Positions 8,657 through 20,196 of a stretch of DNA of 64,000 nt are shown here, one piece after another. Source of the DNA: Vreelandella zhaodongensis (lineage in GTDB: Bacteria; Pseudomonadota; Gammaproteobacteria; Pseudomonadales; Halomonadaceae); contig NZ_JACCDD010000008.1 of assembly GCF_013415115.1 (NCBI RefSeq), positions 124,001 through 188,000 of the forward strand, given 5' to 3'. Under the pieces are notes generated by a model, which did no database searches, had not been told where the DNA came from, and saw only the letters and a program-made list of their open reading frames with translations. Position 1 is the stretch's first letter, and every line of letters begins with the position of its first letter. The translations under genes were made by a program, and so were the position numbers.

Positions 8657-11600
8657 ATGACGGTTCCGTTCGTTCATCTACGTTTGCACAGTGAATACTC
8701 CCTGGTTGATGGCTTGGTCAAACTCAAGTCACTGGTCAGTACCACCGCTGAGCGGGGGATGCCGGCATTAGCCTTAACCGACGAAGCTAACTTGTTTGGT
8801 CTGGTTAAGTTTTACAAGGCGGCTCAAGGCGCTGGTCTGAAGCCCATCATCGGCAGCGATCTATGGCTATATAATTCCCATGATGAGGCTCATCCGTATC
8901 GCATCACGCTGTTGGCGATGAACGATGTTGGGTACCGCAATCTCACCGAGTTGATTTCTAAAGGATGGACTGATGGCCAGCGCCAGGGTAGAGCGATTCT
9001 GGATAAGCAGTGGGTATTGGCGCAAAGCGAAGGACTGATTGCGCTATCGGGAGGGCGTGAAGGCGAGATTGGGCGTCATTTACTGTCAGAGCATGAGCGC
9101 GAAGCACGGGGGCTGCTAGAAGAGTGGCAGCGAGCCTTTCCAGATCGTTTTTATCTGGAACTCATCCGTACTGGACGCCCTCTAGAAGAGGAGTGTGTTC
9201 ACGCGAGTGTGAAGCTGGCAATTGAGTCGAATACCCCGGTGGTGGCGACCAATGACGTACGCTTTTTGGAGCGGGAGGACTTCTGGGCCCACGAAACCCG
9301 CGTTGCCATTGGTGAAGGTAAGGCGTTGGACGACCCGCGCCGTGAACGCCGCTATACCGAAGAGCAGTACCTAAAAAGTCCTGAGGAAATGGCGGCTCTG
9401 TTTGCCGATATCCCCGAAGCGCTTGAAAACAGCGTCATGATTGCCGAGCGGTGTAGCGTTGACGTGCGTTTGGGTGAAATCTTTTTGCCTGAGTTCGAAA
9501 TCCCCGAAGGGATGACCCAAGATGAGTTTTTCCGCAAAGTCTCCCATGACGGCCTTACCGAACGGCTCGATTTTTTATTTCCAGCGGAACAATACCCCCG
9601 GGATAGCGACGCTTACCGCGAGATTGATCAACGCTATCGTGATCGACTTGAGTTTGAGCTGAACGTTATTATTCAGATGGGCTTCCCTGGCTACTTCCTG
9701 ATCGTTATGGACTTTATCCAGTGGGCCAAGGATAACAACGTGCCGGTAGGGCCTGGGCGTGGCTCTGGCGCGGGGTCGCTGGTGGCTTACGCGCAAAAAA
9801 TTACCGACCTTGACCCGATTGGCTATGATCTTCTGTTCGAGCGTTTTCTTAACCCTGAACGTGTCTCTATGCCTGACTTTGACGTCGACTTTTGCATGGA
9901 GAAGCGCGATAAGGTGATTGAGTACGTCGCTGATCGCTATGGTCGTAACGCGGTATCACAGATTGTCACTTTTGGCACGATGGCCGCGAAAGCTGTGGTA
10001 CGTGATGTGGCGCGTGCCCAGGGTAGGCCCTACTCGTTGGGTGACAAACTTTCCAAGCTGATTCCCTTTGAAGTAGGCATGACGCTTGCCAAAGCGATAG
10101 AGCAAGAGCCTGCGCTGAAAGAGTTTATCGACAACGACGAAGAGGCCGAAGAGATTTGGGAAATGGCCCTTAAGTTAGAGGGCACCACCCGCGGCACCGG
10201 TAAACACGCCGGGGGCGTGGTAATTGCGCCGACGAAACTGACGGACTTTTCGCCGCTATTATGCGATGAAGATGGTTCTGGCCTCGTGGTGCAGTTCGAT
10301 AAAAACGACATCGAAGACGCTGGGCTAGTTAAATTCGACTTTTTGGGTCTGCGTACGCTGACGATTATCGACTGGGCGTTGGAAATGGTCGATAAAGTGC
10401 GGGGGGTTAACGGCCAGGCGCCGCTTAATATCGACGCTATTCCTCTTGACGATGGAAAAACGTTCGAGATGCTTAAGCGAGCGGAAACCACCGCCGTATT
10501 CCAGCTGGAATCCCGAGGGATGAAGGAGCTGATTAAGCGACTTTTACCCGACTCCCTCGACGATATGATCGCCCTAGTGGCGCTATTTCGCCCAGGTCCG
10601 CTGCAGTCGGGCATGGTAGATGACTTTATCAATCGTAAGCATGGCCGTGCGGAAGTCTCTTATCCACACCCGGATTATCAACATGACTTGCTGAAGCCGG
10701 TGCTCAGTCCGACGTACGGCATTATTTTGTACCAAGAGCAGGTCATGCAGATTGCTCAGGTAATGGCCGGTTACTCGCTGGGGCAGGCAGACATGCTGCG
10801 CCGTGCTATGGGTAAGAAAAAGCCTGAAGAGATGGCTAAGCAGCGTGCGGGCTTTATGGAAGGGTGTGCCGACAATGGGATTGATAAAGATCTTGCGGGC
10901 AACATCTTTGACCTGGTGGAAAAGTTCGCTGGTTACGGCTTTAACAAGTCGCACTCGGCCGCCTACGCCCTGGTGTCGTATCAAACTGCCTGGTTGAAGG
11001 CCCACTATCCCGGTCCATTTATGGCCGCTGTTATGTCCACAGAAATGGATAACCTGGATAAAGTGGTGCCGCTAATTGAGGAGTGCCGCCACCTCAAACT
11101 TACCGTCACACCGCCAGATGTTAATGTGGGGGGCTATAAGTTTACCGTCGATACTGAAGGTCGCGTAGTGTATGGCCTCGGTGCTATTCGCGGTGTGGGG
11201 GAAGGCCCAATTGGTGCGATTGTCGAAGCCCGTAGCACTGATGGCCCGTTTAAAGACCTGTTTGATTTTTGTCGTCGCATGGATCCCAAACGGATGAATA
11301 AGCGGACTCTGGAAGCGCTGATTCGGTCTGGTGCGTTAGATAACTTGGGGCCGAATCGGGCGGTGTTATCCGCTGCGATGGAGGACGCGTTAAAAGCCGC
11401 CGCTCAAAATCATGCCAATCAAAACCTGGGAATGCTGGATATGTTTGGCGATGCGTTCACGGCGGAAGAAGAGGCAACAGACCCTTACGCTGAGTACCTT
11501 ACTGCCCGAGAGTGGACCGACCGTGAGCGACTGTCAGGGGAAAAAGACACCCTGGGGCTCTATTTGACGGGGCACCCCATTGACGAGTATGAACGGGAGC

Positions 11601-12160
11601 TAAAGCGCTTTGTTTCTACACGTATCAGCGATTTAAAGCCTTCCCGAGAGCCGCAGCGGGTGGCAGGGCTGGTGGTAGCCATGCGTACCATGAAGTCCAA
11701 GCGCGGCGATACCATGGCGTTTATCACGCTGGATGACCGTACTGGGCGTATTGAAGCATCACTGTTTGGTGAGTTGTTTGATCAGCTGCGCGGCCAGATT
11801 GAATCTGACCAAGTGATCATTGTGGAAGGCGAGGTATCGAACGACGACTTCTCCGGTGGGATGCGTCTACGTGGCAAAGATGTCACCCCAATGGTGACCG
11901 CACGGATCCGTTATGGAGAAGCGGTGGAGTTGGCGCTCGATGCTGAACAGATTAACGGACGCTTGGTTGATTCCCTGCGCGACAGCCTTAGCCCCTATCG
12001 CGACGACGCTGGGCTACCGGTGCGGCTGCAGTATCGCCATTCGGCAGCGGTTGGATGGTTAGCGTTGGCAGATGAGTGGAAAGTCGCCCCCAGCGACGAC
12101 TTGCTGTTAGCCCTTCGCGATGTACAAGGGCAGGTTGGCGTTCAGTTACGCTACCGCTAG
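8657..12160 (+). CDS. dnaE: DNA polymerase III alpha subunit DnaE
   Basis: Catalytic subunit of the chromosomal replicase. The 1167-residue length matches E. coli (1160). Domains in order: N-terminal PHP domain (from about residue 5, [13 protein letters not shown]), the polymerase palm with its catalytic Asp cluster in PDFDVDFC (about residue 413), thumb and fingers, a tandem helix-hairpin-helix part, an OB fold (about residues 1010-1090) and a C-terminal tau-binding part. No intein or frameshift is seen. It follows rnhB by 41 bases. Confidence 0.97.
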   Translation: MTVPFVHLRLHSEYSLVDGLVKLKSLVSTTAERGMPALALTDEANLFGLVKFYKAAQGAGLKPIIGSDLWLYNSHDEAHPYRITLLAMNDVGYRNLTELISKGWTDGQRQGRAILDKQWVLAQSEGLIALSGGREGEIGRHLLSEHEREARGLLEEWQRAFPDRFYLELIRTGRPLEEECVHASVKLAIESNTPVVATNDVRFLEREDFWAHETRVAIGEGKALDDPRRERRYTEEQYLKSPEEMAALFADIPEALENSVMIAERCSVDVRLGEIFLPEFEIPEGMTQDEFFRKVSHDGLTERLDFLFPAEQYPRDSDAYREIDQRYRDRLEFELNVIIQMGFPGYFLIVMDFIQWAKDNNVPVGPGRGSGAGSLVAYAQKITDLDPIGYDLLFERFLNPERVSMPDFDVDFCMEKRDKVIEYVADRYGRNAVSQIVTFGTMAAKAVVRDVARAQGRPYSLGDKLSKLIPFEVGMTLAKAIEQEPALKEFIDNDEEAEEIWEMALKLEGTTRGTGKHAGGVVIAPTKLTDFSPLLCDEDGSGLVVQFDKNDIEDAGLVKFDFLGLRTLTIIDWALEMVDKVRGVNGQAPLNIDAIPLDDGKTFEMLKRAETTAVFQLESRGMKELIKRLLPDSLDDMIALVALFRPGPLQSGMVDDFINRKHGRAEVSYPHPDYQHDLLKPVLSPTYGIILYQEQVMQIAQVMAGYSLGQADMLRRAMGKKKPEEMAKQRAGFMEGCADNGIDKDLAGNIFDLVEKFAGYGFNKSHSAAYALVSYQTAWLKAHYPGPFMAAVMSTEMDNLDKVVPLIEECRHLKLTVTPPDVNVGGYKFTVDTEGRVVYGLGAIRGVGEGPIGAIVEARSTDGPFKDLFDFCRRMDPKRMNKRTLEALIRSGALDNLGPNRAVLSAAMEDALKAAAQNHANQNLGMLDMFGDAFTAEEEATDPYAEYLTAREWTDRERLSGEKDTLGLYLTGHPIDEYERELKRFVSTRISDLKPSREPQRVAGLVVAMRTMKSKRGDTMAFITLDDRTGRIEASLFGELFDQLRGQIESDQVIIVEGEVSNDDFSGGMRLRGKDVTPMVTARIRYGEAVELALDAEQINGRLVDSLRDSLSPYRDDAGLPVRLQYRHSAAVGWLALADEWKVAPSDDLLLALRDVQGQVGVQLRYR

Positions 12161-12241
12161 TAAGTGCAATAAACGTATACGTGCCACCGCCAAATTGAAC
12201 GCCAACGGGCGATGTGGCACGCTAATTGAATGGGTACTGCC

Positions 12242-12269
12242 TTGCGTGGCAGGTTCAGGGTGCGATAAT
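12242..12269 (+). promoter_or_regulatory. Candidate promoter for accA
   Basis: TTGCGT (12242-12247) and GATAAT (12264-12269) are separated by 16 bases, with a TG one base before the -10 box, giving an extended -10 element. It lies in the 172-base dnaE-accA gap, about 63 bases before the chosen accA start. The gap also holds a GTGCCAC/GTGGCAC inverted pair. Consensus match only. Confidence 0.45.
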
Positions 12270-12332
12270 GCCCCCATACATGCCCGTTTCAACAAGGCTT
12301 CTTTTTTTATAGGCAGCTTACAGGCAGAGCCG

Positions 12333-13289
12333 ATGAATCCTAATTATCTCGATTTTGAACAGCCCATTGCCGAGCTTCAGGCAAAAATTGAGGAGCTGCG
12401 TTTAGTCAACTCCGATAGCCAGTTAAACCTCTCTGATGAGATCTCTCGGCTAGAAGAGAAAAGCCGTAAGTTAACCGAATCGATCTTCAAGGATTTAACA
12501 CCTTGGCAGGTTTCTCAGATATCCCGCCATCCGCAGCGTCCCTACACGCTGGATTACCTTGAGCATATTTTTACTGACTTTGACGAGCTTCACGGTGATC
12601 GCAATTTCGCCGATGACGCCGCTCTTGTCGGCGGTATTGCGCGACTGAATGATCAGCCGGTGATGGTGATTGGTCACCAGAAAGGCCGCGATGTAAAAGA
12701 GAAAGTGCGCCGCAATTTCGGTATGCCACGCCCGGAAGGCTATCGTAAGGCGTGCCGCCTAATGGAGATGGCTGAGCGTTTTAAGATGCCTATTTTGACG
12801 TTTATCGATACTCCTGGTGCCTATCCGGGTATTGATGCGGAAGAGCGCGGCCAGTCTGAAGCGATTGCTTACAATCTGGCGGTGATGTCGCGCCTGAAAA
12901 CCCCGATTATTTCTACGGTCGTCGGTGAAGGTGGCTCTGGTGGCGCACTGGCCATTGGCGTGTGCGACGAACTGCATATGTTGCAGTACTCCACCTACTC
13001 GGTGATTTCTCCTGAAGGGTGTGCATCTATTCTTTGGAAGAGCGCTGAAAAAGCCTCTGACGCTGCTCAAGCCATGGGTATCACTGCTGAGCGTCTCAAA
13101 GAGCTTGGTTTTGTTGATGAACTGATTAAAGAGCCATCGGGAGGTGCGCACCGCCATCCGCTAACCACAGCTGAGCGCGTTAAAGAGGCATTGACCGACA
13201 GTCTGGAGCGTTTGCAAAGCTTTGATAGCGAAGCGCTTCTCGAACGCCGTTACCAACGGCTGATGAGCTATGGCGCCCCAGCTGCCTAA
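12333..13289 (+). CDS. accA: Acetyl-CoA carboxylase carboxyltransferase alpha subunit
   Basis: Carboxyltransferase alpha subunit, which with AccD moves the carboxyl group from biotin-BCCP to acetyl-CoA to form malonyl-CoA. The reading frame is open further upstream, but the ATG at 12333 gives the family N-terminus ([16 protein letters not shown]) and 318 residues (E. coli 319), and places the start after the candidate promoter. Crotonase-type Gly-rich loops forming the oxyanion hole are seen in [14 protein letters not shown]. Its end overlaps tilS by 20 bases, so the two genes are likely coupled. Confidence 0.96.
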   Translation: MNPNYLDFEQPIAELQAKIEELRLVNSDSQLNLSDEISRLEEKSRKLTESIFKDLTPWQVSQISRHPQRPYTLDYLEHIFTDFDELHGDRNFADDAALVGGIARLNDQPVMVIGHQKGRDVKEKVRRNFGMPRPEGYRKACRLMEMAERFKMPILTFIDTPGAYPGIDAEERGQSEAIAYNLAVMSRLKTPIISTVVGEGGSGGALAIGVCDELHMLQYSTYSVISPEGCASILWKSAEKASDAAQAMGITAERLKELGFVDELIKEPSGGAHRHPLTTAERVKEALTDSLERLQSFDSEALLERRYQRLMSYGAPAA

Positions 13290-14541
13290 ACGATTGCAGC
13301 GCTTACTTAATGACGCCCTGGCGGAGACCCCGCCAGGGCGTACTATTTGGGTGGCGCTTTCCGGCGGTCTTGATTCATCGCTGTTGCTGACCTTGGCGGC
13401 CCAGGTTTGCCGAGACGCGGGTCGTTCGCTGCGTGCTATTCATATTAACCATGGTTTACAGGTCGCAGCCAGCGCCTTTGAATCGCACTGTCTGGCGCTG
13501 TGTGATGTGCTTGACGTATCGCTAGTGACGACAAACGTGGTTGTGGATGCACAGGGCGAGGGTGTTGAAGGAGCTGCGAGGCGTGCGCGCTACCAAGCGT
13601 TCAAGCAGCATATTCCCTCTGGCGATACGTTATGGCTCGCCCAACACCAAGATGACCAAGCAGAAACCCTGTTACTGGCGGCGCTGCGGGGTAGCGGTGT
13701 ACGCGGTTTAGCAGGCATGCCATATCGCCGTGAGTGGCAGGGGCTCACTGTGCTGCGCCCCTGGCTGAGTGTCAGCAAGCAGGCGCTGACAGAGGTAGCG
13801 AATGCGTTATCGCTGCACTGGTGCGAAGACCCGACCAATCGCAACGTCACGTTTGATCGCAACCGCTTGCGCCATCAGGTATTGCCTGTGCTGCAAACCC
13901 GCTGGCCTGGAGCTGCACGTGCTTTGGCCAACAGTGCTCAGCATGCTGGTGAGGCGGACCAGTTGTTAGCGGCATATGCCGCCGAAGAGCTGGCGGTGTT
14001 AAGGCTAGAAGAGCACTGTGTGGATGCTGCGTTGCTTAACCAGCGTGCCTTGCCTCGGCAGCGATTGCTAGTGCGTACGCTTTGTGATCAGTTAGGCCTA
14101 CCTACACCACCCCAGAAGCGTCTGGAAAGCCTGCTCGCGCAGCTAAACTCGGCACACGATGCCCAGGTAAAGGTTGTATGGCCGGGGGCGGAAGCACGGG
14201 TGTGGCAACGCCGACTCTACTTGCTGCCTCCGCTAGAACCGCTCCCTGTTTGGGAAGTCGAATGGGATGGAACACCAGGGTTGCCAACGCCATTAGGCAT
14301 GCTGAAAGTAAGCCTGGTGATACCGGGCTGCGTAACGCTGCGTTGGCGGCAAGGTGGCGAGGTGATTGCGTTAGCACAACGCGGGCGGCGTGATCTCAAG
14401 CGCTTACTCCAAGAGCAAGGCGTGCCGCCCTGGGAGCGTGAGCGCTTGATTGTCATAATGGATGGCGAGTTATGTTTGGGGGTGCTACAGCCGCCTGCCA
14501 AGGTGTTATGGCAGGCCGACGGCGTTGTTATTGAGTCCTAG
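13270..14541 (+). CDS. tilS: tRNA(Ile)-lysidine synthetase TilS
   Basis: Attaches lysine to C34 of the tRNA that reads AUA, changing it from methionine to isoleucine identity. The protein has 423 residues (E. coli 432). The ATP-binding P-loop is seen as SGGLDSSLL near residue 26, and the second nucleotide motif lies in [13 protein letters not shown]. The C-terminal TilS domains (with [21 protein letters not shown]) are present. It begins inside accA, the common gammaproteobacterial arrangement, and its last 36 bases overlap the convergent ppx gene. Confidence 0.95.
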   Translation: MAPQLPKRLQRLLNDALAETPPGRTIWVALSGGLDSSLLLTLAAQVCRDAGRSLRAIHINHGLQVAASAFESHCLALCDVLDVSLVTTNVVVDAQGEGVEGAARRARYQAFKQHIPSGDTLWLAQHQDDQAETLLLAALRGSGVRGLAGMPYRREWQGLTVLRPWLSVSKQALTEVANALSLHWCEDPTNRNVTFDRNRLRHQVLPVLQTRWPGAARALANSAQHAGEADQLLAAYAAEELAVLRLEEHCVDAALLNQRALPRQRLLVRTLCDQLGLPTPPQKRLESLLAQLNSAHDAQVKVVWPGAEARVWQRRLYLLPPLEPLPVWEVEWDGTPGLPTPLGMLKVSLVIPGCVTLRWRQGGEVIALAQRGRRDLKRLLQEQGVPPWERERLIVIMDGELCLGVLQPPAKVLWQADGVVIES

Positions 14542-16071
14542 AACCGAAAACGTAAAACCAGCTGCAGCCATATACGCCAGCTCTTGTTCCATATCGGTGC
14601 TGAGAAGCGTGGGCTCATCGCTGGAGGGTAGTGTAACGGTCAGTGTTGAGCCTTCCACACTCACTTGCGGCAATGGTGGTGCGTTCTCGGGCCGTGAGTG
14701 GTTGATCAGCACAGCAAGGCGCAGCAGGCGAGCCAGTTTGGCGCATCCTTCCTGATGTGACACGGGCAGTGCCTGCCACTCTTTGGTGGGGAATTTACGT
14801 CGGTGGGCGCGAACCAGGAACGCCAGCAAACGCTGCTCCGGGCGCGAAAACCCAGCCAAGTCAGAATGCTCTAACAAGTAGGCACCATGGCGGTGGAACT
14901 GGCTATGAGAGATGGCCAAGCCAATTTCATGCACGTGGCTGGCCCATATAAGGTAGTGGCCCTGTGTCTTGGTTAGCCCCCATGCCTTTTTTACTTCATG
15001 AAATAAGCGAAGGGCAGTGTCGGCAACATTTTCTGCCTGCCGAGAATCAACATCATAAATCCGTTTTAGCGCATCCACGCTCTTGGAGCGGGTATCTTCC
15101 GCGCTGTTGCGCCCAGCCATGTCATAAAGCACTCCTTCGCGGAGGGCGCCATCGGCAAAGCGCATTTGGGAAAGGTTGAAGGCTTCAAAGATGGCGCTCA
15201 AAATAGCGATGCCTGCCGGAAAGACTTTTGCTCGGTCAGGTTTTAGGCCATCTAGCTCAACTTTATCCAGGTGTTTGCACTTCAACAGGCGTTCGCGCAA
15301 TTTTTTCAAGCCACTACGGGTAATAACGCCTTCCTGAGGTGTGTCGCCGTAGGCATATAGCACGCTCGCAGCGGCTTTGATCGTTCCACTTGAACCGACT
15401 GGGTCGTCCCAGCCAAGGCGCTGATAGGGGCGTTGAATGTTAGCCAGTTCTGAAAAGGCCGCGAGTTCCGCGCGTCGCATGCGTTTTTCACTCAGCTCGC
15501 CATCAGGAAAGAAACGACTGCTGAAGGTCACGCAACCCATGCGTAAGCTTTCCAGCGCTTTGGGTTCGAATGCTTCACCAATGATGAATTCGGTAGACCC
15601 ACCACCAATATCGACAATTAAGCGGCGGCCATTTTCCGCCAGTGCGTGGGCGGCTCCTAAGTAAATTAAGCGAGCTTCTTCGCGGCCAGCAATAATCTCA
15701 ATTGCATGTCCTAGTTGGGCTTCGGCACGCTCGATAAACGCTTGGCTGTTATAGGCATCGCGTAGTGCATTGGTGCCGACAATGCGCAGGTTGGCACTGT
15801 CTATATCTGTCAGAAAGGGAGCAAAACGACCCAGGCAATCCAACGCTCGCTGTATAGCCGCCTCGCTTAAATAACCACTCTCATCTAGCCCAGCGGCTAA
15901 CTGAACTTTTTCACCCATTCTGGCAACGACTTGAAGGCGCTCGTTTTGATAATTGGCGACCAGCAGATGAAAGCTATTTGAACCGAGATCAATAGCTGCT
16001 AAACGCTGCGGTTCTGTGTGATCAGGTTCAGCCGACGGCATAGTGGTGGGGGGCGAGAAATCCTTTGGCAT
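14506..16071 (-). CDS. ppx: Exopolyphosphatase (Ppx/GppA family)
   Basis: Hydrolyses terminal phosphates of inorganic polyphosphate; GppA paralogues act on pppGpp. The protein has 521 residues. The N-terminal actin-like fold carries the phosphate 1 motif AAIDLGSNSFHLLVAN, and the phosphate 2 motif is LIVDIGGGSTEFIIG. An HD-like C-terminal domain follows (HVHEIGLAISHSQFHRHGAYL). The length above 500 favours Ppx over the shorter GppA, but the two are hard to separate by eye. The ribosome site is good (GGAAGGAAAG). It is convergent with tilS and divergent from rho. Confidence 0.9.
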   Translation of the reverse strand: MPKDFSPPTTMPSAEPDHTEPQRLAAIDLGSNSFHLLVANYQNERLQVVARMGEKVQLAAGLDESGYLSEAAIQRALDCLGRFAPFLTDIDSANLRIVGTNALRDAYNSQAFIERAEAQLGHAIEIIAGREEARLIYLGAAHALAENGRRLIVDIGGGSTEFIIGEAFEPKALESLRMGCVTFSSRFFPDGELSEKRMRRAELAAFSELANIQRPYQRLGWDDPVGSSGTIKAAASVLYAYGDTPQEGVITRSGLKKLRERLLKCKHLDKVELDGLKPDRAKVFPAGIAILSAIFEAFNLSQMRFADGALREGVLYDMAGRNSAEDTRSKSVDALKRIYDVDSRQAENVADTALRLFHEVKKAWGLTKTQGHYLIWASHVHEIGLAISHSQFHRHGAYLLEHSDLAGFSRPEQRLLAFLVRAHRRKFPTKEWQALPVSHQEGCAKLARLLRLAVLINHSRPENAPPLPQVSVEGSTLTVTLPSSDEPTLLSTDMEQELAYMAAAGFTFSVLGLNNNAVGLP

Positions 16072-16537
16072 ATGCTTTCCTTCCTAGTGGCTGTGTCAAG
16101 GTTGCGGTGCCTCATTAGTATTGTCAATTGCCAAAGGCTTGCGTTTATCTCAGGCCTTGACTACCATCGAGCTACTGGCTTGATCCGAGTTGGCTTGTTT
16201 GTCTATTTAACAGGTGTGTTACTCGGGTATTCCGAGCAGCACGTATCCAAATGGCATCAGCCAGATGTCCAAGTCGTCAGATAACCCACTGAAACAGCAC
16301 TTTTCTGTGCCGATCAGATTAACTAGTTTTTAGCACCCTCATGCTAAGCAGCCACTGATGCCGTTATTCCTTTTTAGGCATGTAGTTGATGACTGCTAAG
16401 CAATCAGTATCTGAGTGTGTGTCTAGAGGGGGGTCTGAACGCATCACTTGGCGCTTAGCCCTACTGTCTAGGCCACGCCTCCTGTCTTATTCCGGCGCTT
16501 GTCGCCCAGCTTTCATGAGCAACTTTCTAACACACCG
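16072..16537. other. 466-base ppx-rho intergenic region / rho leader
   Basis: Divergent region between ppx and rho. No trxA, the gene that often precedes rho in enterics, is present. I see no convincing -10/-35 pair. A small CTCGG/CCGAG hairpin lies at 16222-16236. The 9-mer TGCTAAGCA, itself nearly palindromic, occurs twice (16342-16350 and 16394-16402). A 50-codon open frame (16389-16541) overlaps the rho start. A long leader fits known autogenous control of rho, but no E. coli-type rhoL is recognisable. Confidence 0.5.
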
Positions 16538-16541
16538 ATGA
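16389..16541 (+). CDS. Possible 50-codon upstream ORF overlapping the rho start
   Basis: ATG at 16389 opens a 50-residue frame whose TGA overlaps the rho ATG in an ATGA arrangement. The product is basic (many Arg and Ser) with no recognisable domain. No clear ribosome site is seen upstream. It may be chance, or a leader whose translation is coupled to rho. The only support is the overlap geometry and position. Confidence 0.15.
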   Translation: MTAKQSVSECVSRGGSERITWRLALLSRPRLLSYSGACRPAFMSNFLTHR

Positions 16542-17797
16542 ATCTCACTGAACTCAAGCAAAAAACCGTTCCCGAGCTGCTCGATATCGCCCGCGAGATG
16601 GGTATCGACAACTTAGCCCGTTCGCGCAAGCAGGACATCATTTTCGCCATCCTCAAAAGGCATGCAAAAAGCGGTGAGGATATTTATGGCGATGGTGTGC
16701 TGGAAATTCTTCAGGATGGCTTCGGCTTCCTGCGTAGCGCTGACAGCTCTTACCTCGCCGGACCGGACGATATATACGTATCGCCGTCGCAGATTCGTCG
16801 TTTCAATCTGCGCAAAGGTGATTCCATTTCCGGCAAAATTCGCCCGCCCAAAGAAGGCGAGCGCTACTTTGCCCTGCTCAAAGTTAGCCAGATCAACTTT
16901 GACCGTCCGGAAAATGCCAAGCATAAGATTCTCTTTGAGAACTTAACGCCGCTATTTCCTGATGACCGTCTGCGCATGGAGATCGGTAATGGCTCCACTG
17001 AGGATCTTACCGCTCGGATCATTGATCTAACGGCGCCGATTGGTAAAGGTCAGCGTGGGCTGTTGGTGTCGCCGCCTAAAGCGGGTAAGACACTGATGCT
17101 GCAGAATATCGCGACGTCCATCACGCGCAATAACCCCGAGTGCCACCTGATCGTCCTACTGATCGACGAGCGCCCTGAGGAAGTGACCGAAATGTCGCGT
17201 ACCGTGCGCGGTGAAGTGGTTGCCTCCACCTTCGATGAACCACCCGCCCGCCATGTGCAGGTTGCAGAAATGGTTATCGAAAAAGCCAAGCGCCTGGTCG
17301 AGCACAAAAAAGACGTGGTGATTCTGCTCGACTCGATCACTCGTCTGGCGCGTGCTTACAACACCGTGGTGCCCAGCTCCGGCAAAGTATTGACCGGTGG
17401 TGTCGATGCTCACGCTCTAGAGAAGCCGAAACGCTTCTTCGGTGCTGCGCGTAATATTGAAGAGGGCGGCAGCCTGACAATTATCGCCACTGCGCTAGTT
17501 GATACCGGCTCGAAAATGGACGAAGTCATTTTCGAAGAGTTCAAGGGCACCGGTAACATGGAAGCCCATCTGGACCGCAAGCTGGCTGAAAAGCGCGTAT
17601 TCCCAGCGATCAATATTCGCCGTAGCGGTACTCGCCGTGAAGACTTGCTGGCGTCTGAAGATGAAATGCAGCGCATGTGGATTTTACGCAAGCTGTTGAA
17701 CCCGATGGAAGATACCGCTGCCACAGAGTTTCTGATTGATCGTCTGAAAGATACCAAGACGAACTTGGAATTCTTTGAAGCAATGAAGCGCCGTTAA
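16538..17797 (+). CDS. rho: Transcription termination factor Rho
   Basis: Hexameric RNA helicase that ends transcription. An upstream in-frame codon would add 13 residues, but the ATG at 16538 gives [15 protein letters not shown] and exactly 419 residues, as in E. coli. Domains: N-terminal helix bundle, cold-shock-type RNA-binding fold (DGFGFLR, about residue 62), Walker A (PPKAGKT, about residue 180), Walker B ([16 protein letters not shown]) and the Q- and R-loop region ([16 protein letters not shown]). All key parts are intact. Confidence 0.97.
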   Translation: MNLTELKQKTVPELLDIAREMGIDNLARSRKQDIIFAILKRHAKSGEDIYGDGVLEILQDGFGFLRSADSSYLAGPDDIYVSPSQIRRFNLRKGDSISGKIRPPKEGERYFALLKVSQINFDRPENAKHKILFENLTPLFPDDRLRMEIGNGSTEDLTARIIDLTAPIGKGQRGLLVSPPKAGKTLMLQNIATSITRNNPECHLIVLLIDERPEEVTEMSRTVRGEVVASTFDEPPARHVQVAEMVIEKAKRLVEHKKDVVILLDSITRLARAYNTVVPSSGKVLTGGVDAHALEKPKRFFGAARNIEEGGSLTIIATALVDTGSKMDEVIFEEFKGTGNMEAHLDRKLAEKRVFPAINIRRSGTRREDLLASEDEMQRMWILRKLLNPMEDTAATEFLIDRLKDTKTNLEFFEAMKRR

Positions 17798-17851
17798 GCG
17801 CTACATGAGCATTAAGCAGTAGTGATCGTCTAGCCAGCCGGGGAGTGTGCT

Positions 17852-19345
17852 TTGAAGTATAACGACTTGCGCGATTTCATTGCGGCGCTTGAAGCAAAGG
17901 GTGAATTGAAGCGAATCACCGCCGAAGTTGATCCTTACCTGGAAATTACTGAAATATGTGACCGTACGCTGCGCGCTGGTGGCCCTGCGCTTTTGTTTGA
18001 AAACGTGAAGGGTCACGATATGCCGCTGCTGGGCAATCTGTTTGGTACGCCCAAGCGAGTGGCTATGGGCATGGGCCAGGATTCAGTAGAAGCGCTGCGT
18101 GAGGTGGGTAAACTGCTGGCGTTCCTGAAAGAGCCAGACCCGCCGAAAGGGCTAAAAGATGCCTGGGACAAGCTGCCTATTTTTAAGCAGGTACTCAGCA
18201 TGGGGCCCAAAAATGTCAAGCGGGCTCCCGTGCAAGAAGTGGTGTATGAAGGTGACGAGGTTGATTTAGATCGCCTGCCTATCCAACACTGCTGGCCAGG
18301 CGATGCTGCCCCTCTGGTGACCTGGCCGCTGGTGATTACCAAGGGTCCGCATAAAAAGCGCCAAAACCTCGGTATTTATCGCCAGCAAAAAATCGGTAAA
18401 AATCGCCTGATTATGCGCTGGCTCTCGCACCGCGGTGGCGCGCTGGATTTTCTAGAGTTCCAAAAAGCGCATCCCGGTGAGCCGTTCCCTGTGGCTGTTG
18501 CGCTGGGGGCTGATCCAGCGACGATTCTAGGTGCGGTAACACCGGTGCCGGATAGCCTCTCTGAATACGCGTTTGCCGGGCTGCTTAGGGGCTCTCGTAC
18601 CGAGCTTGTGAAGTGCGACCACGCTGACCTTGATGTGCCTGCGTCTGCTGAAATCATTCTCGAAGGGTTTCTCTACCCAGACGACGTGGCAGCGGAAGGC
18701 CCGTTTGGTGACCATACTGGCTACTATAACGAGGTCGACCACTTTCCTGTCTTCACCGTTACCCGCATGACCATGCGGCGAGATGCCATCTACCACTCTA
18801 CCTACACAGGCCGCCCGCCAGATGAGCCGGCCATTTTAGGCGTCGCACTTAACGAAGTGTTCGTGCCTATTCTGTGCAAGCAGTTCCCTGAAATTGTCGA
18901 TTTCTACCTGCCGCCGGAAGGATGTTCCTACCGGATGGCCGTTGTCACCATGAAAAAACAGTACCCCGGTCATGCCAAGCGCGTAATGATGGGCGTCTGG
19001 AGCTTTCTACGCCAGTTTATGTATACCAAGTTCGTGATCGTTTTAGATGACGATGTTGATGCGCGCAATTGGGAAGATGTGATGTGGGCTATTACCACAC
19101 GTATGGACCCAGCACGGGATACGGTGATGGTGGAAAATACACCCATCGACTATCTCGACTTTGCGTCACCGGTGTCCGGGTTGGGCTCTAAAATGGGCTT
19201 GGATGCCACGAATAAGTGGCCCGGTGAGACCGACCGCGAGTGGGGCACACCCATCGTGATGGACGATGCGGTAAAAAACCGTGTTGACGAACGCTGGGAC
19301 GAATTGGGCATTGATATCCCGTTACCTAAACCTCGCCACGGCTGA
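17852..19345 (+). CDS. ubiD: 4-hydroxy-3-polyprenylbenzoate decarboxylase UbiD
   Basis: Prenylated-FMN-dependent decarboxylase in ubiquinone synthesis. The 497 residues match E. coli exactly. The start is TTG, chosen because it gives the family N-terminus [10 protein letters not shown] and has GGGGAG six bases upstream. Conserved stretches include [20 protein letters not shown] and the acidic region [12 protein letters not shown] ubiX partner is not in the window. fre follows 41 bases later, an association known from E. coli. Confidence 0.95.
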   Translation: MKYNDLRDFIAALEAKGELKRITAEVDPYLEITEICDRTLRAGGPALLFENVKGHDMPLLGNLFGTPKRVAMGMGQDSVEALREVGKLLAFLKEPDPPKGLKDAWDKLPIFKQVLSMGPKNVKRAPVQEVVYEGDEVDLDRLPIQHCWPGDAAPLVTWPLVITKGPHKKRQNLGIYRQQKIGKNRLIMRWLSHRGGALDFLEFQKAHPGEPFPVAVALGADPATILGAVTPVPDSLSEYAFAGLLRGSRTELVKCDHADLDVPASAEIILEGFLYPDDVAAEGPFGDHTGYYNEVDHFPVFTVTRMTMRRDAIYHSTYTGRPPDEPAILGVALNEVFVPILCKQFPEIVDFYLPPEGCSYRMAVVTMKKQYPGHAKRVMMGVWSFLRQFMYTKFVIVLDDDVDARNWEDVMWAITTRMDPARDTVMVENTPIDYLDFASPVSGLGSKMGLDATNKWPGETDREWGTPIVMDDAVKNRVDERWDELGIDIPLPKPRHG

Positions 19346-19386
19346 TCCAGCGCTAAGGTTGTACGATTTTCCACAAAGAGGCTTTC

Positions 19387-20157
19387 ATGAGCGCAAGTCC
19401 GTTAACTTGCAGAACGTTAACCTGCCAGGTAACTGCTGTTGAGGATTTAAATCCCGATGTCTTTGGGGTCACCCTAGAAGGGCGGCCCGAAGCCATGCAG
19501 CATGCCCCTGGGCAGTACTTAGAGTTAAAGCTGGATGACAGCACATGGGTGCCGTTTTCTATCGCCAGCGCTGAACGTGGCGATGGCATTATCGAATTGC
19601 ATATTCAGCACTGGCCAGAGCGGGACAACTCTGCTCGACTGCGAGAGTTATTGCAGGTAGCCAACCAGTTGACCGTACGATTGCCCAGCGGAGAGTGCGT
19701 ACTGGATACTGAAAGCGAGCGGCCGCTATTGTTGGTTGCCGCAGGTACAGGCTTTGCACAGATGAAAGCGATTGTTGAGGCAGCGCTAAGCAAACAGCCT
19801 AACCGGCCGGTTTCACTGTGGTGGGCTAACCGTGAGCACCGTGATCTTTATGCTGAAGATCTCGCCTGCGAGTGGGCACAGCAGTATGTCAATGTTGCTT
19901 TTCAAGCGGTGACAGAGTTTCCGCTTACCGAGCCACTGGCCGCTGGTGAACGTATCTCACATCATCAAGGACGCATTGATCTGGTGTTGGAGAGCGACCT
20001 GGAAAGCACACTGGCCACCACGCCAAATGAGTGTGATATCTACCTCTCGGGCTCGCCGGGTATGGTTTACGCTTGTGTTAGTGTCTTAGAGCGAAAAGGT
20101 ATTAACAGCGAGCGAATGTTCTCGGATGTGTTTGCCTACGCGCCGCGCCCTCACTAA
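19387..20157 (+). CDS. fre: NAD(P)H-flavin reductase (Fre-like)
   Basis: Ferredoxin-reductase-fold enzyme that reduces free flavins with NAD(P)H. The 256 residues are somewhat longer than E. coli Fre (233). The flavin-binding motif appears as PFSIAS, a variant of the usual RPYSIAS with Pro-Phe, near residue 56. The nucleotide-binding part is AAGTGFAQMKAIV and the C-terminal SGSPGMVYACVSVLE. No iron-sulfur domain is attached. It sits just after ubiD, where reduced FMN could feed prenyl-FMN formation by UbiX; that link is inference. Confidence 0.88.
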   Translation: MSASPLTCRTLTCQVTAVEDLNPDVFGVTLEGRPEAMQHAPGQYLELKLDDSTWVPFSIASAERGDGIIELHIQHWPERDNSARLRELLQVANQLTVRLPSGECVLDTESERPLLLVAAGTGFAQMKAIVEAALSKQPNRPVSLWWANREHRDLYAEDLACEWAQQYVNVAFQAVTEFPLTEPLAAGERISHHQGRIDLVLESDLESTLATTPNECDIYLSGSPGMVYACVSVLERKGINSERMFSDVFAYAPRPH

Positions 20158-20196
20158 AATGACCGGCTAACCGATACCGATAAAAAGGAGGCTTCA

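Noticed and set aside
10030..10632. 200-codon open frame antisense to dnaE
   Set aside because: It lies wholly within the intact dnaE gene, has Ser/Arg/Pro-rich composition typical of antisense frames and no ribosome site or recognisable domain.
16018..16284. 88-codon open frame overlapping the ppx start
   Set aside because: It overlaps ppx antisense and has no ribosome site; trxA, the gene often found before rho, is not encoded in it.
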